From: Ptiloglossa arizonensis
Taxonomy: Eukaryota > Arthropoda > Insecta > Hymenoptera > Colletidae
Assembly: GCF_051014685.1 (NCBI RefSeq)
Contig: NC_135059.1
Span: forward strand, 2,480,001-2,544,000
Direction of reading: 5' to 3'
Length of the DNA: 64,000 nt
The position numbers were made by a program, and so were the translations under genes. The notes beneath the pieces were generated by a model. The model did not search any database. It had not been told where the DNA came from and saw nothing but the letters and a program-made list of their open reading frames with translations. This document shows, piece by piece, positions 34,701 to 46,700 of this stretch (its first letter is position 1; each line of letters begins with the position of its first letter).

Positions 34701-37700
34701 AAATTATGTCGTTGAATTTTTATTATAGTATGGATACTGTTCTTGCATCGACGCCGATGGAATCCTTTCAATCGAAGCGTTCATTATTATTATTATTATT
34801 ATTTACGTTTTGTATTATTCATTAACGATCCACTGTTCGTCTTTCGCCATTGTCAATTACTACACGCGAACGTTCTCAAAATTTTTTAAGTAATTATCTG
34901 CATCGAGGATTGCGACTTATCGCGACTCGCGATGTTATTCTGAAATATGGTGCAAATATGATAATAAATATCGCGTAATGAGATCGTACAGAAATATGCA
35001 TCCAATTGAGAATGAATACGAACACGGTAATTCTATTTCAGATTTAAAAAAATTGTGACACGGATGTTTTATTTACATATGGACTTTTTGATTCGCTATT
35101 AACGCGTTATAAATAATTCTTATGGATTGTTGGAGTTTATCAGACGATTAGTGAGAGTTTGGCACAGATTTCTGAGGTTCCGTGCGTATAAATCTGAACT
35201 TCGTACAACATGTATGATTACATACCAATCATGAGTTCACTAAAAGTAAAATCACTAGAATCCAGAAAAGGTTGTAATAATACACTCTTCCTTTTTAAGC
35301 TAATTAATAATATACTTCTATGCTTTAGAACCTTTGGATATGTGCAAACTTTTCTCCCTAATCGCTATTTTTCTTAACTTTGGCTACTGAAATCTTATTA
35401 GTCACATGCACGTAACTGCTTTGATCATTTAGAAACTTAATTGTTAAACTAATATAAGAACTTTGTGATACGTTCCCTTTCTTTTTTTTTTCTTTTCGTT
35501 TTGATGATTAATATAATATATGTTACAGACATCTGTGTGTATGTGTGTGTATGTATGTGTGTATGTATGATGTATGTATGATGTATGATGTATATATGAT
35601 GTATGTATGATGTACGTATGATGTATGTATGTATGCATATATGTATGTATGTATGTATGCATATATGTATGTATGTATGCATATATGTATGTATGTATGT
35701 ATGATGTATGTATGATGTATGTATGATGTATGTATGCATATATGTATGTATGTATGTATGATGTATGTATGATGTATGTATGATGTATGTATGATGTATG
35801 TATGATGTATGTATGATGTATGTATGATGTACGTATGATGTATGTATGATGTATGTATGATGTATGTATGATGTATGTATGCATGTATGATGTATGTATG
35901 ATGTATGTATGTATGTATGTACATATGCATGCATGTATGATGTATGTATGCATGTGTATATGCATGTATATATGTATATATGTATGTATGCATGTGTATA
36001 TGCATGTATATATGTATATATGTATGTATGCATGTGTATATGCATGTATATATGTATATATGTATGTATGCATGCATGTTGCATACAACCGCTTAAACAA
36101 ACAAATAAATTTAATATAACTTTTGCATACAAAATGGCCGTGTAAGGGCCAGTATGTCGTTATGCACGAACACGAATATTTATCGTCATAAATTGTTCAT
36201 TTCGCTGCGGAAAATGCGAACGTAAGACGCGTGGTGTGGATGGCAGATTTGCAATACGAATTCGCATAAGCCGGTGCAGTTTACTCCAAGTATAGAAATC
36301 TTCAGGGATTTCCAGTTGCGCGAACATTTCGATACGGGCATGTACTATCTTACAAGGTCCCCGAGGTAAAAGTTTAATCGGTCAATGAGCAATCGATCTT
36401 TTACTCGATGATAGAGCTTGAAAAACTAAAATTGTAATGGTTCTTTTTACGGGAAATGTCGTCTGATTTACATATAACAAACTTTCAGTTTTCCTTATTC
36501 GTTATAACGACAGTTGTAACATTCCAGGTTACAATGAGTTTGCAAACATAAGAATATCAACATTTATTTCCATTTAAACAGGCTCGTTTGCCCGTTACTA
36601 TTTGTTCTACTCTATCAGGAATATTATATAAAAATGACATTTGCTTGCGACTACAATTAGGTTTCTTTAATAAAAATGTCCCCTATTTTAGTTTGAAACA
36701 CTGGTAAAATGTATCGACATGAAAGAGTACAGAGCTTAGATGCTATAGTGTGAATTTTCGACTATCAGAAACTATCGATAGTAGACATTGATTATCGAAA
36801 TTGTTAGAATACAATGACATGAACCCATGCAGTGTTTGAGAAGTCAAGACTTGAGGGATGATCTCGATACCGATCTTCGTATTTTTTCAATTGATGTGCC
36901 GACGTGATCGTTACACTCTGTTCAGTTGTTCATAACCATGCTCCGCTGCACGACTGTATTATATTTATCTCTAAAATAATAGCGATAAATAATCCGTCCT
37001 ATTTACTTTTTCTCTTGTGGTCAACAATTCCACCATCCCACAGAAACTCGTTCGATGGTCGAAAACCATGGATAGTTTCGATAGTACTATCGATTATTTT
37101 CCACCTCTGAACCTCGTGCAAATACAATGTTACTATTGATTAAGTTGGGCACGTGTAGGAGTGCACCGCGTGACTAGGAATGCGAACGAAACGAAACGAA
37201 ACACGATAAAGTGAGATGCAACGATAGAGTTCGCGTTCGAGACTTGCACGCTTGCCCAATGTAGCCAGTAGGGACAATGTGCCCGTGTAGAGCGATGCGA
37301 ATGGACGATTTCCTTTTCCTCTTTACCATTTTAGCTTATAGGATTCTGACTAACTTCTCGCGCGCCAACTGTACACCGCGTGCAGAAGATCTCGCGTATA
37401 TACATTCTGAACATTTATAAGCAGAATTATTACACTTATAGTAAACTTTACCCCATCACTAATATTTTAGTAAATTTTATGATCTTATGAATCTTAGTGA
37501 ATTTTAGTAAAATTTTATCGAACGACGAAACTTATCGAACAACCTAGTGTACTCGTTCGTCGTAACGAAAAGTGTTAACGAATTTGTTTCGTTTTTGTTT
37601 CAGCTTTTGAGCCACAAAGGTCCGTATTACGCCAGCGAATGGAGCGAAATTAATCCGGAGTGCAGAGAAATGGTGGTGAAAACAGTGAACGTAAGTACAT

Positions 37701-40700
37701 CCGTTTGTACGTGCTAATCCTCGACAATAACTTAATTGTTATTATAGTTAACGAAATTCAATTCTATCTCTTAGTTGCTGGTCTTTAAAGTGGAGCGTAT
37801 TACGCTTGTCGATTAGATTTCATTTCGTTATTCCGAACGTCGATCGTTTATTGGACAATTTAACCGTGAATTACGTCGATGTCGAAAAATGTCCGGTCGC
37901 GGTATAAATTCATATTTACCGTCGCGTTCGTCCATTTGCGAGACACACCGACACACACGTGGATTTGTAACGCAGAAATAGTTTCGCTGGTCATTTCCAC
38001 TTAATTCGTGTCCTCGATCGAAATATCGCGCGTAGCGTTTAATCAGTCGAATACGAACTTCTGTGTAGCACGCTCGTATGATTATTGCATTACAATTGCA
38101 CTTTATTACACACATATTACTCGACAAAGTATTTCGACCGCATTTGTAATTTATCTTCCTAAAGCGAGATAAATTGAGGACGGACGAACGAGCCGATATT
38201 CAATTTGCAAATCTTGTTTTGCACTTCCCGCGAAATTGGGAAATTGTGTTACGCGACGCATCGAAATGAAACGAATATAGAATGCATAATTTCGGACAGG
38301 GGGAGGGAGGGGAAAAAAAAAACAAATTCTGCTGATAATTAGTAAGTAAAATATTTCCTTTGACGAACGTGTTCCCACGATTCGATGTTTCGCACCACGG
38401 TGAAACACTGTACTTTTACGGTATTGTATTAGCGATTGATTTAGCGACTAAAAATAAATTTGACGAACGAAGGGGTAACACACGTGTGCACTCGCGTCGC
38501 GTACGTAGCCGGTACACGTGTACAACCGTAATCGAATAATCGATATACACCCAATTCCAAACGAATCGAGATCAGCGAGGGTAATTGGAAACAGAACGAT
38601 GGAATTTCACCTGTAGAATTTATACACGATCTTTTTGACGTCGGTGTTCGTCGCTAGTGTAATGCTTATAATTGCATATACATGTACCATTCGCTCGAAC
38701 TTCGATCGATACGGTTTTTTCCAAGTTGATTCTCATTTCTATTCTTTTCGAAATCGATCATTCGGCATACATATGTAGCTTTCACTCGTTTCGACGCATT
38801 TGTTATTCAGATACTTTAGTTAGATTCGTATATACTGGTCGTGAAGAAAGTTCTGTCTCTTTTTATATTCGTATTTAGCTACTTTGTAGAGCCAGGGAGA
38901 TATCAAGGCAATGACCTGTACTTCACAGAATTAATTAACTCGATAACGATCAAATCGGGCAAAAAATTTTTATTTTAGTCCTGTTTTTTTCGTATTTAAC
39001 TACGTTGTGCAACTAAGGAAATATTAGGGTGATTACCTGTACTTTATAGAATTAAATTTGCAAAAAAAGACATATGAACATCTTTTATAAGTGGACAGAA
39101 CATTTTCCGCACCCTGTATATCGATTTCCATGGTCTTGGATTAATTCAACGTTTTTTTTCTCCGTGCAAAATTTATTTTCATTCACCTGCGGAGAATCGA
39201 AATATCGTATTTGCGTTAAACAACGTTTAACACGGAAGCTTGTTTTCTCGAGGTTACCGAATAATTTACAACGCGTTGACGAATGGGTAACAGAACAGAA
39301 CATGGAAACGAAAAAAGAAAGAAAATTAAATTACGCTATGGGCTAGGCTCTTTACACCTAACTCCTAACATACTTGTAACGAAACAAACATCTGTGTATC
39401 GCACAAAAGTTATTTCACAATTTGACATTTACTATACTTATAATCAAAAAGTGTCTATATTTCACGATAGACTCGGCAGAAGCTGTTTTACAATCTGATT
39501 CGAGTGTAATTACAAAAAGATATCTGTCCTTAACAAATGACTCGATAAAAGCTATTTTACGATAAAATTCCAAGTCGGACTTGTAACAAAAAAGGAAAAT
39601 ATCTACAAAAGATATCACACAATAGGCTCAGCTCGACAGAGACTGTTCCACGACTCAATTTCAAGTATACTGTAACGAAAAAACAGTCTACATCACGAGA
39701 CGTTTGTAAAAGTGGCCACAGCAGCGGATTTCTCTTTACACCTAACTCCTAACATACTTGTAACGAAACAAACATCTGTGTATCGCACGAAAGTTATTTC
39801 ACAATTTGACATTTAATATACTTATAATCAAAAAGTGTCTATATTTCACGATAGACTCGGCAGAAGCTGTTTTACAATCTGATTCGAGTGTAATTACAAA
39901 AAGATATCTGTCCTTAACAAAAGACTCGATGAAAGCTGTTTTACGATCAAATTCCGAGTCGGACTTGTAACAAAAAAGGAAAATATCTACAAAAAATATC
40001 ACACAATAGGCTCAGCTCGACAGAGCCTGTTCCACGACTCAATTTCAAGTATACTGTAATGAAAAAACCGTCTATACATCACGAGACGTTTGTAAAAGTG
40101 GCCACAGTATACGAGCCCTGTTCTTTTATTCCCCGGTTGTAATATCCACGCGAAGGATTATAGATGGTGGACTTTCCAGTTCGAGAAGCAGATACATTTA
40201 CTCGAGTTACAGACTAGAAGAGATCGGCACGTCTTAGGGTCGAAGGGAGCGGGTGGGCGACGGGGTGGCGTAGCATCGCATCGCATCTGGAAGGCTGGAT
40301 ATGATAGGTTATTGATGCGCGCATTACCGGGGGTTGCATAGCTTCATGGTCTCCTCGGAGGGATGCGCCAGGAGGGTTTCAGGAAGACGGGGCGGAAAAC
40401 GGCGAAGGAAAGGGAGCAGGAGCATTGGTCGTGGCTCCTTGTACGCGTCAAAGATCGTTCTCTTGCTCCTTGCTCGATCCTCGGTCGAAAAGAGAGAAAA
40501 GAGAAACCAGGATGCTCGATGCATTACCGATATGATGAACGATCCGCAGGTGGCTCCGTGGAAAAAGCAGAGGAGGCCCCTTTCGTCTACGAGGAACTCG
40601 CTCCTGCGTCGATCGTTTTTACTCATCGAGAGATGTACACTCCTCGTACCTGTGGTATCGAGTATCACGCCGTGTATCCGTGAATTTTTACGCAAGTTTT

Positions 40701-43700
40701 TTTTTTTTCTCTTCTCGCGAGAACACGTCATAATTCGACGATTACTCACCTCTCCGCTGTCTGGTGTACGAAACGTCTGCGTTAGAATCGTTAAAGCTCG
40801 TGGTGTTTCCGTGTAATGTTTGCAGAACGTAAACTCCCCGGTAAAGTGTAACATTTTACGAGAGATTTGCGGAAAAACATCGCGGTGAAGATTGTTATTT
40901 TCATCGTGTAAATATTAACAGTTAACCCCTACGGGACCATCGCCTGGCAATTTATCAGCAGTTTTATGTGTAACTTCCCTGTTTGCTCCCATGCATCAAG
41001 TACGAAGCGTTAACGTACGTTTCTCGGGGTTGGCTATCGCGAAACGAGATACAACACGAAATCCACCGGTACGTGCTCATTGCTGAAACGGCACGTCTGA
41101 ATACATTACTTGTTTTACGGGTTTTCTTTTTTTCTTTCTTTTTTTTTTTTCTTTACCGATTACTGTTTACAGACGGTAAATATTTGGAGACATTAAGATG
41201 TTTCGTTACGAATTACGCGTACATTCGATGGAACTAATCTTCGGTTCGTTGAGTTTACATTTCCCTTTTGTAAATATAGGCTAAGTATAAGTAATGTGCG
41301 AAAATGGGAATCGTTGTAGAGGATGGATGATCTTGGGTTTCATTTTTTATCTTCGAGCGATAATGTAATGTGTTTTGAACCTCTTCGGTTCGATTAATGC
41401 GATTGCTGGGGAAAAATTGAAAGCAGTTTGTACACGAGAAAAAAGTGTCGTCGTTGTAGGAATTATTCAGAAGCTCGCAACTAGACTTGTCAACGTTAAC
41501 CCTTTGACTGGGAACGATGTAAACACGTCCTCTAGAAGTGGACAGTCATTTACAGAGAGCTTGTATCCACCGGCTTTCAGTGTACGTTGTTTGTACTAAA
41601 ACATCGTACAGTAAGAGAAGAGAATCAAGATACTGCTGTATTATAGCCCTAACCTCAAACAACACGGTACTTGAATCGTGCGAGGTCTCGAATAACATGG
41701 TGCTTGAATTTTTTAACTTTTCACTAAGTTTTCTGAATCAAATAACTCTTAATTTCTAATTACTTTTGATCTCTTCGATTAACATATTTCTGACAAAATT
41801 AACATTATAGAAATACGTAATAGAAATAGTGCGCTTTTCTAAAAATTTTACCATTTTCTGCTCAAAATGGACTCTTGGAACTCTTCATCGAATCGATTTC
41901 AATCCAACCCTTCGTACTTGGAATTTCACTTGTACTTTCGTCGTACTTTATAAAGCTGCTCTTACAACGGTGTTCCATAATTGTAACGAATTAATATTTT
42001 CAACAGTCATCGATCGAATAGTCCTATATTTTTACATTAACCCAGTAACATCGTTGCAAGAGCAACTTTTCCTTAGAACGCAGTGTCGAGGATAAAAGGG
42101 TTGATGAACATTTTTAAAGGAAATAAATTCGATTTGAAGAAAACAAGTTCAAAATATATTTAAAAAAATAATAATTCGGTTCGATTTTGGGAAGGTGGTT
42201 TCGTCAAAAGTTTTTCCTAATTGACTTCCACGAGAAGATAAAATACGAGAAACACTGGCGTAGATTGCCAAAGGAATCTGTTCTCTGAACGCGGAAACGT
42301 AGTCCGATCGCTCCAAAATTGGCAATATGGACTTGTGGCTCGATTACAACGGAAATACCAGTTCCAATTTTGAGATGAAATAGTGCCAAGGAATGTGACC
42401 GTACACGATCGACTTCGGATACGGCTCGACTCGCCGAAGAAATCCATTATGGTAGCGTGAGAAACGAGACACTACTGTCCGTCCGCGAGAAGAATGCTAT
42501 TAATTGTTTACATCCCTTTAAAGTTTCCAGTTTTCAGTCCTCTGCAGTCGCTATTGGTCGAGAACGATGACAATTACTGTTGCTCAGAGGATATAATTCC
42601 TTTCTTTTCAAATAACAGTGAACGTAACTTCTCTTTAAGTAACATTAAGCATATCTTAGTTCCCTTCGCAAAGATATTCGAGTATCCCTCTAATAATGAT
42701 ATAAATTTGATTCTCAAACATCTTTTTCACCTAAACACTTGTTACTTTATCGTAATCTCTAAACTAGAATAAGTAGCCAAACACAGGTTAACCTTCTTCT
42801 GGCGGATGGACAGTACTAGTTTGTTCGATAAGTTTTGTCGTTTTTCCATTGTAAAAAAAATACTATGATACTTGAACTTTGAGCAAGAAAAAATATATAC
42901 GAACGAGTCGACGGATCTACATGAAATTTCACAAGTGTTCGTGAAACGATAGCACCGTAATTAGAAAAATAAAACGACAAACTTAATAGCTTCGTTTCTT
43001 ATCGAAAAAATTTATCGAGCAACCTACAGTCTGTCTAACAAGAGCGTGTACGGCAAAACTCGAAAACTATTTGGGATATCGAGTTGAAAAAAAATACACA
43101 TATTCTTCACGATACGGACTAAGACGCTTTATTATTAATATGGTGTCCAATCGTCCTCGTTATCAATAATTAATTGACATCTCCGAGGCATACTTTCTAC
43201 TAGTTTCATTGCATAATTTTGGGACAAAGATCTCCACACCGGTCGAATTTGTCGGAACAGCTGCTCAAACGTGTAGATTTTCTTTCTTTTAAGCTTGAAT
43301 TTTATAATAGCCCAAACATTTTCGATCGAATTTGCATCTGACGATCGTGAAGGCCAATCGAGCACATCGACACCATTTTCTTCGTTCCACGCAGTGCACG
43401 GTTGGTTTCGATGCTTCGGGTCGTTGTCTTCTTGTAATAACCAATTTTCATTTCTCCTTGTAAACCACCTTTGAGCAGACGGTAATAAAGCCCTCTGGTA
43501 GATTTTAACCATTTTGGGAGCATTCAGGTTGTCTGTAAGCATGTGTAAAGTCCCGAATCCCTGTTTCGAGAAACAACCCCAAACGTCCACCTTTACCGAG
43601 TGTTTAACGGTTCGTTGCACGAATCTGTTTGCAGGAGTACACCAGGTACGAGTTACCGAAGAACATGCCCAAAAAGAATCCTCGTCGGAAAAAATGACGT

Positions 43701-46700
43701 TGTCCTAATCGCGGTCCGAATTTGCTCTCGCCCAAACGAGTCTTTTTTCGACACGTTTTTTTTTAAATGTGCTACGAAATTTCACATCATTGGCCAATAA
43801 ACGTCTTCTTACGGTTTCGCGTGATATATTCACACCTTTTTGCGTAAGATTACTTGCCCCCAAAGTAAGGATAGACCAGGATTTTTCTCGAATGTCCGTG
43901 GTATAAGTTTGTCTTCCTTTTTCGATGTCTTTGGTGTAATGTCACGATCTGGCAGCTCAACGACGTTTTTTACCTCCAATCGATTCACCCACTTACTAAC
44001 AAATGTTTTCGACTTTCTTATGTACTTAGCAGCCGCTGAGTATGACATTTTTGGTCCTTTCGGATGCGAACACAGAAACACTGCTTGGTAACGTGATGCG
44101 TATGCGACAATCGTAACGCGTAACTCTCAAAATATCTAATGCTCTGACCAAGAATAGGCGATAACTGAGTATTCTTGTACAAAGCATCTTAGAGGAAGGG
44201 TCAGGGTACCTGCCCAAGTGGTAATTTCTCAGCTAACAATTCATAGGAAAAAGTTAATAGGAAAAAGTTAATAGGAAAAATTCATAGGAAAAATTCATAG
44301 GAGTCCGTACACACTCCTGTTAGACAGACTGTATTATACGTACGGTAGTTTTCTCGATTCGTGGAGGATCGTTGATCATTCGAAGGTCGCAGGAAGCAAC
44401 CGTCGTCGTTCAAGATCCTCGACGTCCTCTTTCCCGTTGTCATCTTTCCAATTAAGGTCAGGCGGCAGTAGGAAGCAGCCGCGTGATATTTCTCCGTTGA
44501 TCGTCCCACGCCTGCGTAATCTACGGGGACGCGTTTCCGAGTTTCCTGCACGCCGAGGGCTGGAGATGAGCTTCAACTAAAATTGAACAATTCCCTGCGG
44601 GATGTCGACGCTTTCTCTGCCTATACCATCTGTTTGGCGAGAACGCGCCCGAGGATGCCGTGGTGCGCGCGCGTATCCCCGTACCCGCGTTGAAATATAC
44701 GCACGCGAGCTACGCACGCGAGGCGAACGAATACAGACATTGCGGAGAAGCGTACCGTAGGCAATGTATTCTGCATAAGCTCGGCAGAGTCCGGACCAGG
44801 TTATAACCTATCCCGTCGAATCCCAAGGGGGAGATATCTTTTAGCAATTTACCTCCCCCTCTCACCCTTCCTCCCCCCGTGAACTGTTCCTCGCGCCCCT
44901 TTCGTGGCAGGGGCCGCGCGCTGCATACGTTACGCGGGATGCATACGTATCGTGCCGCTGTTGGTACGTAATGCGGCATCGTATCGTTCAACCTAAACGC
45001 ATCCGGTGTGTATGCATCCGGTGCAACCGGAACATAATGGAGCCAAAGTCTCCCTCACCGGACACGGTGCGCCAGGTACCCCCGTATTTTCGAACCGTTC
45101 GCTACTTTTCAGAGATTTTCCACCGATCGGACGAACCTTAAAGGGGGAAACTATCGTCGATTATTATCTCCGTTTCGATACCCGTCACGCCCCACTGGCC
45201 CGTGAATATCACGATGTCCGAAACAATGCCGCCCTGTACGCGTACGGGGAATCGCGTTGCAACGAATAGGAACTGCATCGCCGGAAAAACAATGAAACAT
45301 TCTACCGGCGGTGCGTTCGTCCGCGCGAATGGATATTATCGGATTATCAAAGAGACGTATTACAACATTGCTACACGTGACGCCTGATCGCGTTAAGTTA
45401 ATCGTGTTATTATTTAAATCCCGCTGCAACGCGTGCCCGACTTTCGGGAATCGAGGGGTTTCACGCTCCGGGTGTACCGTGCGCGCTTCATTACAATTTT
45501 CATCGCGTTAATCTTGTAAAAGTGTTTATATATAATAGGTTGTTCGATAAGGTTTGTCGTTTGATAAAATTTATTCAACAATCTGTTATATGTGTGTGTG
45601 TGTGCGAAACGATACAATTGATGTAAGAGTCGTATTTTACAGTTCGGTTATAAGAGAGTTCGTTTTGGATATTTGCTCGTGAACTCTTTGGATAATTGCT
45701 GGTGTAAAGTTTAGGGGAGGATTTTAGTAAGAGATATTTAGTCGGTAAAGATGGAGTGGTACTGGATTAGTACAGGGGCATTATCTTGACCCAGCAATAT
45801 TTTTCGCTCCAAGTTTATTTTCTTCAGAGTGAATGATTGTTTGAAGTAACATTTATCTGCATTGATACCTCTAAGGTAAACACGAGTAGTAGATTGCAAT
45901 TGACTTTTCCGAGGAAAACGATCTAAGCTATCTCGTCCCTTTCTTTTCTCTTGAACCGTTGTTGCGTAACATTGGGGTACGTTTTGCAAAACTCGTTATT
46001 TTTAAATGAATTCGATACAGTTGTACAGGTTTGAGGACGTATTTTCTTTTCGAGATCAATTCCCTAAGTATCGTTACAGCGTCACACAGTGGTTCGAAGG
46101 TGGAAAAAGTCCAATTTTTTCAATGTTAAAGAACGAATTTTTTAAAATGCAGTTTTATAGTAGGATAGTTGGTGTACAAAAGGCAATAAAATTTTTGAAA
46201 AATGTTTTATAGTTTATGAGGAATATAATGTCAAAGTTGGAGTACAGAATAGATGCTACTTTTAGCGGAAGATGTAATGTTAAGATTACAAGTAACTGAA
46301 AACATTTAATGAAGAAAAGTGTTACTAATTGAATTATATACTATACATCAAAATGAAATATTTAACGTATATTAAATCAAAGATTTTGTTATTCTTTTCA
46401 GTAGAACACAAATGTCACAAAAGCGATTTTTATTTGACTTTAATTAGATATAACTTTTCAACGTTAGCGAGTGGCGTTGTTTGACTTACTACTGATTGTT
46501 CAATAAACCTTACAGAACGTAACTAGACAAGTAATGCGTTCAATTTTTCTGAAATGTGTCAGAATCTATGCTTCAATAGTACGTAGTTAAGTGTTTAAAC
46601 AAATGAATATTTTTTTCTCGGAAATAATTAGTTTTAGTGTTTTGTCAGTCTACCATAAATTTTTCCAAATTTTCAACTGATTAATTCAAACTCTTATTTA

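Larger units (their letters stand above)
32055..37603 (+). other. Intron 2 of the PRELI gene
   Basis: This is a 5549-bp intron with donor CCA|GTAAGT and acceptor TTTTTGTTTCAG. It contains the large ATGT-type microsatellite at 35533-36078, a TTA/ATT-rich run near 34325-34345 and 34785-34803, and a mariner-end-like repeat at 37513-37544. The open frames at 33.2-34.2 kb lie on both strands in a GC-rich patch and show no domain, so I do not call them genes. Confidence 0.85.
43027..44331 (-). mobile_element. Tc1-like DNA transposon, near full length
   Basis: The left end is CAGTCTGTCTAACAAGAGCG and the right end, read on the minus strand, is CAGTCTGTCTAACAGGAGTG, continuing with GTGTACGG. The inverted repeats are near-perfect over about 28 bp, and TA flanks both ends (43025-43026, 44332-44333). 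At 1305 bp the element has the usual Tc1 length. It encodes a broken DD34E transposase on the minus strand (separate entry) and carries a 14-bp tandem array just inside its right end. Confidence 0.93.

Noticed and set aside
35444..36132. Minus-strand frames of up to 227 codons reading HTYI/HTSY
   Set aside because: Entirely explained by the ATGT-type microsatellite.
40324..40854. Opposing 176- and 160-codon frames
   Set aside because: Both strands are open over the same GC-rich patch, amino-acid make-up is Arg/Ser-heavy, and no domain is visible. They lie inside intron 3 of the PRELI gene.
45738..46212. Possible mariner transposase fragments (GQDNAPV on minus strand; GVQKAIKFLKN on plus strand)
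   Set aside because: The two hints lie on opposite strands, are very short, and lack the flanking catalytic motifs, although a mariner-end-like repeat lies nearby at 45538.
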